A stretch of 64,000 nt of DNA from Streptococcus plurextorum DSM 22810 (GTDB taxonomy: Bacteria > Bacillota > Bacilli > Lactobacillales > Streptococcaceae): NCBI RefSeq assembly GCF_000423745.1, contig NZ_AUIO01000002.1, positions 1 through 64,000 on the forward strand, given 5' to 3'. A program made the position numbers and the translations under genes. The notes under the pieces were generated by a model. That model was given only the letters and a program-made list of their open reading frames with translations. It ran no database searches and was not told the DNA's origin. This document shows, piece by piece, positions 1 to 9,896 of the stretch. Numbering within the stretch: position 1 is the stretch's first letter; each line of letters begins with the position of its first letter.

Positions 1-3000
1 AGCTGGTTTAGTTTCACCTGTTGTTGGATCAATTGTCTTAACAGGGTTCGTTGGATCGGTTGGGTCAATAACAACGGTTGGATCTGTTGGATTAACCGGA
101 GGAATCACAATAGGACCTTTCGGATCTGTTGGATCTACAACTACGATAACGACTGGAACTTCATCAACTGAACCATCTGGGTATTTCACCAAGACTGTTA
201 CTGACTTGATACCTACAGTTGTTGTATCAACTGGTGATGCAAACTCGAAGGTAGTTCCTGCTGGAAGATCTGCCGCATTTACGATAGATGCTTTAGGATC
301 TACTGTTGCACCTTTCTCAACTGATTGAACAGAAGCTTCTGGTGTAAAGAGATCTTTCTTAGGAATTACTGTGATGATATCTGCTGCAGGGATCTTATCT
401 GTTGAACCATCTGGGTAAGTAAGTGTTACGTTACCTGCTGGGTCTACTGTGATGATTGTTCCTGTTGGAAGATCTGGGTTCGCTTCACGGACTGCATCTT
501 CAACTTGTTGTTTCTCAGCTGGAGTCAAGTTTGTTGGATCTACAACTGGGACTTTAGTTGCTGGTGCTGTTGGTGTTACTGTGTCAGAGATTGGTGTTGG
601 TTTAACAACACTTACTGGTACAGTCACAACATCGCTTGAACCGTCTGCATATGTTACCACTACTGTTGCTGTGAACTCACCTACTGTATCTGTTGATGGT
701 TTAACAGTTACAACTGCTGTGCCACCTGCTGGTACAGTTACTTGATCAAGGATTGCTTGATCTGTAAGTTCTTGACCTTGAGTTACAGTTACGCCACCGT
801 TTACAGTTGGTTCGTTTTGTTCTGCAGCTGATGTGCCATCGCCTTCAACAACGATAGATACAGTTACTTCATCTGTTGAACCATCTGCGTAAGTTACCAC
901 GACTACACCTGACTTAGTACCTGGTGTGCTTGTGTCAACTGGACGTTTCCATGTGTAAGTTGCATCTGCTGGAAGGTCAGCCACGTTCGCGATTGAATCT
1001 TTCGCTACTGGTGTTGCACCTACTGCTACAGTTTGCTCTTTAGCTACTGGAGTGTAAGCATCTGCTGTTGTTGCTGGAGCTGTAACAACTACTGGTACGT
1101 TCACTTCATCAACTGAACCATCTGGGTACTTAACAACAACAACTGCTGTGAACTCACCTGGTTTGTCAGTAGATGGAACTGTCTTAACAGTTACTTCTGT
1201 ATTTGCTGGAAGGTCTGTTGTATCAACTTGTGCAATGATGTCTGCTTCATTAAGTGGTTTACCTGCTTCAACGGTTACCGCACCTTTAACTGTTGGTGTG
1301 TATACTTCTGATTGAGCTGGTGTTGGGTTAGTGCTGTCTTTAACAACTACTGATGTTACCACTTCATCAACTGAACCATCTGCATATTTAACCAAGACTG
1401 TTACTGACTTAGTACCTACAGTTGTTGTATCAACTGGTGATGCAAACTCGAATGTAGTATCCGCTGGAAGGTCTGCCGCATTTGCGATAGAAGCTTTAGG
1501 ATCTACTGTTGCACCTTTCTCAACTGATTGAACATTACCTGTCGGAGCGTAGATATCCGCTTTAGATTTAGCTACAACTGTCTCTGACGCTGGGATGACA
1601 TCAGTTGTCTTATCTGGGTAAGTGATTGTCACGTTACCTTTATCGTCTGCAGTAATTGTTGTACCTGCTGGAAGATCTGGGTTCGCTGCGCGTACTGCAT
1701 CTTCTACAGCTTGTTTTTCAGCTGGTGTCAGAGCATCTGGGTTAGTAACTGGAACTTTTTCAGCTGGTCCTACTGGTGTCAATGCTTCAGCTTGTGTTGG
1801 GTTAACTGTTGATGTCACAGGAGCACTTGGTTTTTGACCTGGCGCTTCTTGAGAAACAACAACATCATCACCTGCAACAAGGTCTGACATTACAGGAACA
1901 GTCCATGTACCATCTGGCAATACTTTAGTAGTAATTGATGAACCATCTGGGAATTTAACTGTGATAGTAGCACCAGGAGTACCTTTACCTGAGATAGTTG
2001 TATCATCAGAGTCGATTGGGTTAACTTCTGGATCAGTTGTTGCTGGACGCTCAGAAACAACTTCAGTTCCTGGAAGAACATCTTTTGTTCCGTCTGCATA
2101 AGTTACAGTTACAGTACCGTCTGGGGCAACTGTGATGACTGCATCTGTTGGAAGGTTAGGGTTCGCATCTTTAATAGCTGCGATAACCGCTGCTTTCTCA
2201 GCTTCAGTAAGTGCTGTTGCATCTGCAACTGGTACTTTAGTTGTCGGAGCTACTACATCTGTAGATGCTGCATCTGACAATTCTACTGTACGATCTGCAG
2301 GGATAACAGTAGTTGTTCCATCTGGGAATGTTACTGTGACATTACCTTTATCATCTACAGCGATGTTTCCAGGTGCAATGTTAGGGTTCGCTGCTGATAC
2401 TGCTGCTTTAACCGCTGCCTGCTCTTCTGGAGTAAGAGCGTTAAGATCTCCTACAGGTGTAAGCGTTGCTGGATCTTTAACAGCATTTGCCGGGTTAGCT
2501 GAGTCTGCCAACTTAACAGTTTGTGATGCTGGGATAGTATCAACTGTCTTATCTGCATAAGTAATTGTGACATTACCTTTATCATCTACAGCTACCATAC
2601 CATCAGTAAGCGTTGGGTTTGCTTTGATTACCGCTGCTTTAACGGCATCTTTCTCATCTTGAGTAAGAGCGTCAAGGTTTTGAACTGGTGTTACTGCAGG
2701 TGCTTTAACATCTGTTGCTGCTGCATCAGATTGTTTAACAACCTGAGTACCTGGAAGGACATCAGTTGTCTTATCTGCATAAGTTACTGTTACAGTACCG
2801 TCTGGGCCAACTGAGATAACTGCATCTGTTGGAAGGTTAGGGTTAGCTGCTTTAATTGCTGCTTCTACCGCTGCTTTCTCTTCTGGAGTCAATGCAGATG
2901 TGTTTGCTACAGGCACAAGTGGGCTTGGAGCTGCTACATCTGTAGAGGCTGCATCTGACAATTCTACTGTCTTATTCGCAGGGATTGTAGCAGTTGACTT

Positions 3001-6000
3001 ATCTGCATAAGTTACTGTTACTTCACCTGTTGGTGATACAGCGATTTGAGATGGTGAAAGGGTTGGGTTAGCTTGCAATACCGCTGCTGCAACTGCCAAT
3101 TTCTCTTCAGGTGTAAGTGCTGAAGTGTTAGCAACTGGTGTAAGTGCTGGATCTTTAAGCGCATTAGCTGGGTTAGCTGAGTCAGCCAACTTAACAGTTT
3201 GAGTTGGTGTCAACTTGTTAGTTGTTCCATCTGGGTAAGATACTGTTACGTTACCTTGTGCATCTACAGTGATTTGAGAATCTTGCAATGTTGGGTTAGC
3301 TGCTTTAACGGCTGCTTTAACCGCATTTTGCTCATCTGGAGTCAATGCAGATGTGTTTGCTACTGGTGTAAGAGCTGGCGCTGTCAATGGGTTAGCAACT
3401 GCGTCAGATTGTTTAACAACTTGAGCACCCGGAAGGACGTCAGTTGTCTTATCAGCATAAGTTACTGTTACAGTACCATCTGGGCCAACTGAAATCACTG
3501 CATCTGCTGGAAGTTTAGGGTTGGCTGCTTTAATCGCTGCTTCTACCGCTGCCTTCTCTTCTGGAGTCAACGCAGATGTGTTTGCTACAGGCACAAGTGG
3601 GCTTGGAGCTACTACATTTGTAGATGCTGCATCTGACAATTCTACCGTACGATCTGCAGGGATAACAGTTGTTGTACCGTCAGCGTGTGTGACTGTTACT
3701 TCACCAGTAGGTGATACTGCAATCTTAGATGGCGCGATGTCAGGGTTAGCTGCTGATACTGCTGCTTTAACTGCTGCTTGCTCTTCTGGAGTCAATGCTG
3801 CAAGGTTAGCAACTGGTGTAAGCGCTGGATCTTTAACAGCGTTAGCTGGGTTAGCTGAGTCTGCCAATTTAACAGTCTTATCAGGTGTCAACGTGTTAGT
3901 TGTACTATCTGAGTAAGTTACTGTCACATTACCTTTATCATCTACAGCTACCATGCCATCAGTAAGCGTTGGGTTTGCTTTGATAACAGCTGCTTTAACC
4001 GCATTTTGCTCATCTGGAGTCAATGCAGATGTGTTTTGTACTGGCGTTTTTTCTGGTGCTGTTAATGGGTTTTTAGATGCTTCAGATTGAACAACTGTCT
4101 CAGCAGGTGTAAAGGTATCTTTAGAACCATCAGTATATGTAACGGTTACATTACCTTTATCATCTACAGCTACCATACCATCAGTAAGGGTTGGGTTAGC
4201 TTTGATTACCGCTGCTTTAACTGCTGCTTGCTCAGTTGGAGTCAATGCAGAAGTGTTTGCTACTGGTGTTTTTTCTGGTGCTGTCAGATTAGTTGCTGTT
4301 GCTTGGTTAGCGACAACTGTTTCTGGCTCAGAAGCACTGATCAATTTATCAGTTTCTTTTTGAGTGACTTGTACTGTCTGACCAACTGCAAGTGGTGTGA
4401 TTGGAGTTACTTCCCAGTTACCATCATTCTTAACAGTTGTTGTCATTTGCTGACCAGAAGGTAGGGTCACAACGATTTGAGCACCTGCAACACCTGTACC
4501 TGATACTTTAGTATCGTCATTGTCGATAGCATTTACCACAGGGGTTTCAGAAGTTGCACGTTGTTGTACAGTCTGTGTTCCAGGGATTGTTTGTGTGAAG
4601 CCATCAACATAAGTGATTGTTGTTGTACCATTAGCTGCAACTGTTAGGTTAGTACCTGCTGGGAAGGTGTTTTTAGCTAGAATTGCTGCCTTAACGTCTT
4701 CTTTCTCAATTGCGCTAACATTTGCAATATTATCTACAATTGTTAGGTCTGGGTTAACCAATGTGATGATTGGTGTCAAACCAACTGGTACCAAGGTTGT
4801 ATTGTCTGCATCAACCATCGCAGCTGTAAAGGTTTGAGTGGTTGTCGTTGCATCTGTACCTTTAGCACCTGTTGTGAAGCGATAGCCAGTTGGAGCAATG
4901 AACTTAGCAGTGTATGTTTGACCTGATGTCAGACCTTTGATAACGACACCACCTGTAGCAGTCGTTTCTACCAAACCAGTTGTATCGATAACTGTACCGC
5001 TTGCGTCTGTAAGGACAAATGTAGGAGCTGCTGCTGTAAAGAGTGAATCACTTGCTCCTTGAACACCATTAGCGTCTGTATCGTTAAAGAAGGTCGCACC
5101 AATCTTACCTAGAGTTACAGAGATATTGATTTCACGAGCCTTATCTACAGATGAACTTGTGGCATATCTAGCAGAATAGTATGGATTCCAAGTAATTGTC
5201 TTACCATCTTCTGCACGTGTTACTGAGTCAAGACCAAGGTTAAGTATGATTGGGAAGTCAGAGCTTGCAGGTACTTGCTGACCTGTCTTAGTCTTGATAC
5301 GGATCAAGTTAGTTGTCGAACTTTGAGTTGAGGTAAAGTTTTCAGTAGCAAGACTAACTGTCGTATGTGTTCTGCCATCAAGTGTCGTTGGGTTTACTGA
5401 GGCGTATGTAATATCAAAAGCATCTGTGAATGCTGTATCAACACCAATACCCTTCAAGACAAATCCGAAATCAAAAGCTTCTGTTTGGAAGTTAGTTCCC
5501 CAGTTTTCGCCCTTCTTAGGAATTGGCAAGAAGAGATCAAGTTCACCTACAGAGGTCTCCAATTTGTTACCAATATTAAGTTTCAAATCAAGATCTTGGG
5601 TGATATCCAAAATCTTGAAGTCGGCATTGGCATTTTGATAAGCTGGGTCTGTAGATAATTTCGCCTCGGTCGTTAAGTCAAGCTTATCTGCTTTTGAAAG
5701 AGTCAACGTCCTCGTATCTGCAATATTAGTAAATATAGTAGTGTCGTCTGCTACTAAATTGAATGGATCAGAACCACGTTTAGTAAAGGTCCCAGTCTTG
5801 GCGTGAACATCCGATGTAGTTACAAAGAATCTTTCACTATATGGAACAGTAACTTCTTGATCTGTAGCATTTTCAATATTAATTGCTACATCAATTCGTT
5901 GATCACCAAAGTGACTATCATAGCTACCTACCCAACCAACATAACGGTTCTCGCCAGCAACCTTCGAAAGATCATACTCATAAATAACATTGCTACCATC

Positions 6001-8523
6001 AACAGTATTTCCAATAGCTACCACTTCTGACGTAATATTATTGGTTACAGTTTGACCATCTACAGTCTTCACTGTAGTGAATGTCACAGATTTAACAGTT
6101 GCTCCTTTTGGAAGTACCAAATAGGCTTTTTCAACACCTTCTTTTGTACGCATCAAATGGCTACTTGTACCGTTGTCTGAACGAATGCTGTAATTGATGG
6201 TTCCTTCTTTAGCGTATCCGATCGTTTGACTTGCTGAACCAATCGTTGTACGTAAATGGTTTGTTCCATCTTCTTCACGAAGATTAATCTTTAACTCACC
6301 ACTTCCAGATGTATAGTTTTTTGTCGAGTCATTCGGATCGTAATCTTTATCACGTAGAGTGAGCACAGCAGAGGTTTGATGGGTTGTCGTAGGCGCCAAA
6401 TACTTACCAAAGACTTGCGTCAAACCTGTTCTTGCAAGTTCATATGATTGATTTGCAGCAAAAACACCCACTGGAACTATCAACTCTGTCAGAACATCAT
6501 CTTCACTCAATCCAAGATCTTTTAGCGAAGCATACTGTAATGGTGGGACATTGTATGTGTATGATTGTGGAAGAGTCACTTCTCTAAGGGTAGGACTATT
6601 TTTACTCGCTACTTTTACTGTGCTTAGAGTATACCCATTATTGAAGACTGGTAATTGAATACCTTTAACTTCAAATGATGGATTCTCTGGAAAGCTATAG
6701 TGTATTTCCTTTTCACGTGAATCTGTATTATTAAAGTTAGTTACTGCTGGAACTCCATATGGAAGTGAACCTAGAGAGGTATATAAGTTTTCACTATCTG
6801 CTGGAGTAGTATCAATGCTTGAAATTGGATAATTTACAACACCTGGCCTTGCGTAGAAAAGACCCAAGTTGTCTTGATTACTCAATTCAAAAACCTGAAT
6901 TCCATAGGTTATAGAAGTATTATTAGCCAAAACATTAGTACTATCAATTGTATCGTAGTTCCTTAGGCGTGACTGGTAGTTTTCCAAACGGACATTCACA
7001 CGATCAACTGTAGGGAGGGTTGCACGATCAACTTTTACATTGAAATTGAGTCTATGTAAATCTGTATAGGTTGGATATGACGTTTTTACTGTAAGTCTTG
7101 TTACGCCCGAAGCATCAGTTTGTGCTGGACTTATAATGTCCCACTCATTTACTGACTCCGGAGCAAAGGATTCAAATGAAACTCCTTTAGGTAATACAAT
7201 ATCTACAGTCTCTTCCTCAATTAGTGGAAGGTGTCCACTACTTGGCATAGCTGTTACACCCGCAACTTGAGCTATGTAATTATTTTGGTTAGTAGCTGCA
7301 GCATTCTCAGCTGGGACTATAGTTACAGCACTTGTCAAACCTACAGTTGACCTAGCAATCGTGGAGAATAAAATTTCAGATAAATTGAACTCATCTTCTA
7401 TATTTAAACCATTCTCTGTTGCTGAAAGCTTAACTGTGATAGGAGTTGATGTCTCAATACCATTTGTAGTACCGTTAATTTCTCCATCTGTAGCCACACC
7501 TTTAAAACCGACCATAAGCGAAGAAGAAATTGATAACGGAAGAACAAAGGATGTCTGACCATCTTTAATCGTGTAAGTCACTTTAGGGTTATATGAAGGA
7601 TTATAATTAGACCCTGATGTAGCACCACCAACAGTTCTCGTCCCCGCTTGATATGGTTGACCGTTGTCAGCAACTATTCCTGTTGTAGTATTTGTCGGCG
7701 CAGTAATTGCTGTCGTAGCACCCTTAACGACATCATCATTTTGACCGTAGTTAGAGAAGTATAGAAAATTACCAAGTGTTACTGTTGCAGTTTTATTAGT
7801 CGCATTTTCTGGTAATGTAATACGAACTTTAACAGGCATATTTGAACCTGTTAACCCATCATAATAACCAGTGATTGGATTATTATTTGCATCAAGAAAT
7901 TCAACGGTTAAATCTGAACGCAAACCTGCTGCTGCACGGACTGTTGACTCTTGAATCTCTGCTGCTGGTGTTGCTACTGGTACTTCAGTTGCTTCTTGTG
8001 GTGCCACTGAAAGTGTCTCGTCAGCAAGACCTGCTACTGCTGCTTCGAGCTCAGCTTTAGCAAGGTTTACAGCCTCTTGGTTAGCTGCTGTGTCAGCAAT
8101 CACTGCCTCAGCTTTAGCGATAGCAGTTTTAAGGGCTTCTACTGAAGCAGCTGTCTTACCTGCTGTGTCAGTCGCTTTTGCTGCATCAAGGGCAGTTTGC
8201 AAAGCTGACTTGTCAACAGTAACTGCTGCTGGTGTTTCAACCGCAGGTGTTACAGCTGGTGTTTCCGCAGCTGGTGTTTCTGCACCTGCTACTGCTGGCG
8301 CTGCAATTTCAGCCGGTGCCGACTCTTCAGTCGGTGCTGGCGTCTCAGCATTCACGATAGTCGGTGCTGTTTGCTCTTCGGTATTGGCACTTGCTGTCAC
8401 ACCATTTCCCAAAATCAATGCCGTTCCTAGAAGGACCGAGGCAGCACCAAAGTGGTACTTACGGATTGAGAAACGTTGACTTAGACCATACCAGTCAAAC
8501 TTTTTCTTCTGTGATCTTTTCAT
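1..8523 (-). CDS. Giant YSIRK-type repetitive cell-wall adhesin (3' end outside window)
   Basis: One frame stays open from an ATG at 8523 to base 1 (2841 codons) with no stop, so the C-terminus and any LPXTG anchor lie to the left. The N-terminus has a YSIRK-type signal (SQRFSIRKYHFGAASVLLGT), cut near ASANTEEQ. Next come an Ala/Pro/Glu-rich stretch with a FIVAR-like helical domain (about 8260-8010), a long non-repetitive adhesin-like region (about 7930-5150) and an SdrD_B/Cna-B-like domain (about 5160-4810). Two Ig-like domains sit near 4560-4370 and 2050-1890, and ten tandem ~75-residue modules near 4330-2100. Two more such modules near 1740 and 520 are interspersed with Rib-like domains (motif YPDGSVDEV). 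RBS GGAG lies upstream. It should be a wall-anchored adhesin; the ligand is unknown. Coding on the plus strand here is an antisense shadow. Confidence 0.93.
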   Translation of the reverse strand, partial: MKRSQKKKFDWYGLSQRFSIRKYHFGAASVLLGTALILGNGVTASANTEEQTAPTIVNAETPAPTEESAPAEIAAPAVAGAETPAAETPAVTPAVETPAAVTVDKSALQTALDAAKATDTAGKTAASVEALKTAIAKAEAVIADTAANQEAVNLAKAELEAAVAGLADETLSVAPQEATEVPVATPAAEIQESTVRAAAGLRSDLTVEFLDANNNPITGYYDGLTGSNMPVKVRITLPENATNKTATVTLGNFLYFSNYGQNDDVVKGATTAITAPTNTTTGIVADNGQPYQAGTRTVGGATSGSNYNPSYNPKVTYTIKDGQTSFVLPLSISSSLMVGFKGVATDGEINGTTNGIETSTPITVKLSATENGLNIEDEFNLSEILFSTIARSTVGLTSAVTIVPAENAAATNQNNYIAQVAGVTAMPSSGHLPLIEEETVDIVLPKGVSFESFAPESVNEWDIISPAQTDASGVTRLTVKTSYPTYTDLHRLNFNVKVDRATLPTVDRVNVRLENYQSRLRNYDTIDSTNVLANNTSITYGIQVFELSNQDNLGLFYARPGVVNYPISSIDTTPADSENLYTSLGSLPYGVPAVTNFNNTDSREKEIHYSFPENPSFEVKGIQLPVFNNGYTLSTVKVASKNSPTLREVTLPQSYTYNVPPLQYASLKDLGLSEDDVLTELIVPVGVFAANQSYELARTGLTQVFGKYLAPTTTHQTSAVLTLRDKDYDPNDSTKNYTSGSGELKINLREEDGTNHLRTTIGSASQTIGYAKEGTINYSIRSDNGTSSHLMRTKEGVEKAYLVLPKGATVKSVTFTTVKTVDGQTVTNNITSEVVAIGNTVDGSNVIYEYDLSKVAGENRYVGWVGSYDSHFGDQRIDVAINIENATDQEVTVPYSERFFVTTSDVHAKTGTFTKRGSDPFNLVADDTTIFTNIADTRTLTLSKADKLDLTTEAKLSTDPAYQNANADFKILDITQDLDLKLNIGNKLETSVGELDLFLPIPKKGENWGTNFQTEAFDFGFVLKGIGVDTAFTDAFDITYASVNPTTLDGRTHTTVSLATENFTSTQSSTTNLIRIKTKTGQQVPASSDFPIILNLGLDSVTRAEDGKTITWNPYYSARYATSSSVDKAREINISVTLGKIGATFFNDTDANGVQGASDSLFTAAAPTFVLTDASGTVIDTTGLVETTATGGVVIKGLTSGQTYTAKFIAPTGYRFTTGAKGTDATTTTQTFTAAMVDADNTTLVPVGLTPIITLVNPDLTIVDNIANVSAIEKEDVKAAILAKNTFPAGTNLTVAANGTTTITYVDGFTQTIPGTQTVQQRATSETPVVNAIDNDDTKVSGTGVAGAQIVVTLPSGQQMTTTVKNDGNWEVTPITPLAVGQTVQVTQKETDKLISASEPETVVANQATATNLTAPEKTPVANTSALTPTEQAAVKAAVIKANPTLTDGMVAVDDKGNVTVTYTDGSKDTFTPAETVVQSEASKNPLTAPEKTPVQNTSALTPDEQNAVKAAVIKANPTLTDGMVAVDDKGNVTVTYSDSTTNTLTPDKTVKLADSANPANAVKDPALTPVANLAALTPEEQAAVKAAVSAANPDIAPSKIAVSPTGEVTVTHADGTTTVIPADRTVELSDAASTNVVAPSPLVPVANTSALTPEEKAAVEAAIKAANPKLPADAVISVGPDGTVTVTYADKTTDVLPGAQVVKQSDAVANPLTAPALTPVANTSALTPDEQNAVKAAVKAANPTLQDSQITVDAQGNVTVSYPDGTTNKLTPTQTVKLADSANPANALKDPALTPVANTSALTPEEKLAVAAAVLQANPTLSPSQIAVSPTGEVTVTYADKSTATIPANKTVELSDAASTDVAAPSPLVPVANTSALTPEEKAAVEAAIKAANPNLPTDAVISVGPDGTVTVTYADKTTDVLPGTQVVKQSDAAATDVKAPAVTPVQNLDALTQDEKDAVKAAVIKANPTLTDGMVAVDDKGNVTITYADKTVDTIPASQTVKLADSANPANAVKDPATLTPVGDLNALTPEEQAAVKAAVSAANPNIAPGNIAVDDKGNVTVTFPDGTTTVIPADRTVELSDAASTDVVAPTTKVPVADATALTEAEKAAVIAAIKDANPNLPTDAVITVAPDGTVTVTYADGTKDVLPGTEVVSERPATTDPEVNPIDSDDTTISGKGTPGATITVKFPDGSSITTKVLPDGTWTVPVMSDLVAGDDVVVSQEAPGQKPSAPVTSTVNPTQAEALTPVGPAEKVPVTNPDALTPAEKQAVEDAVRAANPDLPAGTTITADDKGNVTITYPDKTTDVIPASETVVAKSKADIYAPTGNVQSVEKGATVDPKASIANAADLPADTTFEFASPVDTTTVGTKSVTVLVKYADGSVDEVVTSVVVKDSTNPTPAQSEVYTPTVKGAVTVEAGKPLNEADIIAQVDTTDLPANTEVTVKTVPSTDKPGEFTAVVVVKYPDGSVDEVNVPVVVTAPATTADAYTPVAKEQTVAVGATPVAKDSIANVADLPADATYTWKRPVDTSTPGTKSGVVVVTYADGSTDEVTVSIVVEGDGTSAAEQNEPTVNGGVTVTQGQELTDQAILDQVTVPAGGTAVVTVKPSTDTVGEFTATVVVTYADGSSDVVTVPVSVVKPTPISDTVTPTAPATKVPVVDPTNLTPAEKQQVEDAVREANPDLPTGTIITVDPAGNVTLTYPDGSTDKIPAADIITVIPKKDLFTPEASVQSVEKGATVDPKASIVNAADLPAGTTFEFASPVDTTTVGIKSVTVLVKYPDGSVDEVPVVIVVVDPTDPKGPIVIPPVNPTDPTVVIDPTDPTNPVKTIDPTTGETKPA
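2100..4330 (-). repeat. Ten tandem ~225-bp repeats inside the giant adhesin
   Basis: Ten in-frame copies, about 225 bp (75 residues) each, carry the pattern LTPEEKAAVEAAIKAANP, then a two-strand segment ending TVTYADKT, then a TVxLSD or VVKQSD linker. Copies recur near 2200, 2440, 2665, 2890, 3105, 3340, 3555, 3790, 4010 and 4230. Two variant types alternate in part of the array: VISVGPDGTVTVTYADKTTD and MVAVDDKGNVTVTY. The array probably forms a stalk and is prone to copy-number change by recombination. It is protein-coding, not CRISPR: units have no short repeat/unique spacer structure. Confidence 0.9.
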
Positions 8524-9243
8524 GAAAGACTCCTTTTTTCTTTATTTTGACGAGCATTTAGCCGCCTAAACCCTCGCCTAACATGATGCCCCGAAGGACA
8601 TCGGCCTTTCACAATCCTCCCTTGGACATAGTTGCCCATTGAAAAATTGTTCATAGTTATTTTAGCAAATTTTCCTATTATAGCCAACTATTTTGCACCA
8701 AAAATTAAAATTTTTTTACAAATTTTAACTCCTGTCACCTTTTGACTCGAAAAGTTTCAGAAAGCGCTTAAGATGTTAGCGCTTTTTAGTAGACGAAACG
8801 GCTACTATATTTGGGCGTTTTCACCTAAAAACTCCCTCATCTTCATCCTTATGACATGACAGAAGTAAGCGCTTATCTGATCTCCTATTAGACCTCCTTC
8901 TTCGTAGAGACTTGATGTCTCCTTTTCCCCTAATTAACATGAGCTTTTTTAACCTTGTTAGCCTTATAGGTTTTGTGACCTTACCTTGTTTTTGAACATC
9001 AATTTCAGCATTTGAAATGGAGGGCTCTCTTTCGGAAGCAGAGCTTACATTTCCCAATCTTCAACCACAGACACATCTTTTCTTCCTGTTCAACTTTCAA
9101 GTTTTATCGTCCCCTATACAGTAAGTTTTTTCTACTCTTGCGAACGGCGTATTTACCGCCTTTTTTTAGCAATAAACTGTCACCCTTTCCTCATCATAAA
9201 AAAGAAGGGTTGATTTTGTTATCACAATCAGCGATAGAAAAAA
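8524..9243. other. Gap between adhesin and AbiE: adhesin leader, hairpin and degenerate DNA
   Basis: The adhesin has a roughly 150-base leader on the minus strand with a possible promoter (TTGGCT, 17 bases, TAAAAT at about 8657-8685; weak evidence). At about 8762-8790 an inverted repeat AGCGCT...AGCGCT followed by T residues could terminate transcription. Between 8821 and 9057 a 78-codon minus-strand frame is open but has no recognisable family and a low-complexity basic end; I do not call it a gene. From about 9112 to 9190 the sequence resembles the 5' end of the antigen I/II gene (separate entry). Confidence 0.5.
9112..9190 (-). pseudogene. Remnant of an antigen I/II-like gene 5' end
   Basis: Read on the minus strand this stretch encodes KKGGKYAVRKSRKNLLYR, matching the signal-peptide entry KGEKHVFRKSKKYRTL of the intact adhesin that starts at 57683. 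The downstream sequence with AAACTGTCAC and the AAAAAAGAAGG block up to the AbiE promoter also matches the region 57705-57880. The rest of the gene is absent. This suggests that the AbiE copy at 9306 was once next to an antigen I/II gene, as the copy at 57964 still is. The assignment is by eye and rests on a short stretch. Confidence 0.5.
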
Positions 9244-9292
9244 TGTTGCTTATATACTACAAATATTGTAAAATCGTAGTATAAAAGCAACA
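9244..9292 (+). promoter_or_regulatory. AbiE promoter with nested inverted repeats (copy 1)
   Basis: A sigma-A-like promoter is present: TTGCTT at 9246-9251, 17 bases, TAAAAT at 9269-9274. It lies inside an inverted repeat with arms TGTTGCTT/AAGCAACA (9244-9251 and 9285-9292) and inner arms ATACTAC/GTAGTAT (9254-9260, 9276-9282). AbiEi of S. agalactiae is known to repress its own operon by binding inverted repeats at the promoter, so this is the likely operator. The same layout occurs at copy 2. Confidence 0.8.
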
Positions 9293-9305
9293 AAAAGGAG
9301 TCAGT

Positions 9306-9896
9306 ATGTCAAAAAAAGAGATTCTACTCGATTTTATAGAAAACAACAATGGCATTATCACCTATAAAGACTGTAAAGCACTAGGTATTCCAACAATATA
9401 TTTGACAAGACTAGAAAAAGAAGGAATTCTATACCGAGTCGAGAAAGGAATTTTCCTAACCCAAAACGGAGACTACGACGAATACTACTTTTTTCAGTAC
9501 CGTTACCCTAAGGCTATTTTCTCTTATATTTCGGCACTGTATCTGCAACAGTTTACCGATGAAATTCCACAATATTTTGATGTAACCATTCCTAGAGGCT
9601 ACCGTTTTAATACGCCTCCAGCTAATCTGAATAGTCACTTTGTCTCCAAAGAACACAGTGAGCTAGGAATGACTACTGTACCTACTCCTATGGGAAACAA
9701 AGTGAGGGTATATGATTTTGAACGCATTATTTGTGATTTTATCATACATCGAGAAAAAATCGATTCTGAACTCTTTGTCAAAACACTTCAATCTTACGGG
9801 GACTATCCTAAAAAAAATCTTGCAAAACTCTATGAATACGCTACAAAAATGAATGCTTTAGAAAAAGTTAAACAAACGCTGGAGGTTCTCATATGA
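9306..9896 (+). CDS. abiEi: AbiEi antitoxin / transcriptional autorepressor, copy 1
   Basis: A 196-residue protein with an N-terminal winged-helix (MSKKEILLDFIENNNGIITY...) and the C-terminal AbiEi antitoxin domain (ICDFIIHREKIDSELFVKTL). AbiEi represses its own operon and counters the AbiEii toxin in a type IV (non-contact) manner, giving phage abortive infection and element maintenance. GGAG lies before the ATG, and the stop overlaps the abiEii start by four bases (ATGA), implying translational coupling. The copy at 57964-58554 is the same length and roughly 87-90% identical by eye. This copy lies left of the ICE attachment core. Confidence 0.93.
   Translation: MSKKEILLDFIENNNGIITYKDCKALGIPTIYLTRLEKEGILYRVEKGIFLTQNGDYDEYYFFQYRYPKAIFSYISALYLQQFTDEIPQYFDVTIPRGYRFNTPPANLNSHFVSKEHSELGMTTVPTPMGNKVRVYDFERIICDFIIHREKIDSELFVKTLQSYGDYPKKNLAKLYEYATKMNALEKVKQTLEVLI

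Noticed and set aside
2100..4330. Tandem repeats considered as a CRISPR array or satellite
   Set aside because: Units are ~225 bp, in frame and code for a conserved 75-residue module; no short repeat plus spacer pattern.
449..8479. Many plus-strand open frames across the adhesin
   Set aside because: They lie antisense to one continuous minus-strand gene with repeats and clear domains; they have repetitive Ala/Val/Thr composition and no RBS.
8821..9284. Possible small genes on both strands upstream of AbiE copy 1
   Set aside because: No RBS or family, low-complexity basic composition; part of the stretch is an adhesin-gene remnant.
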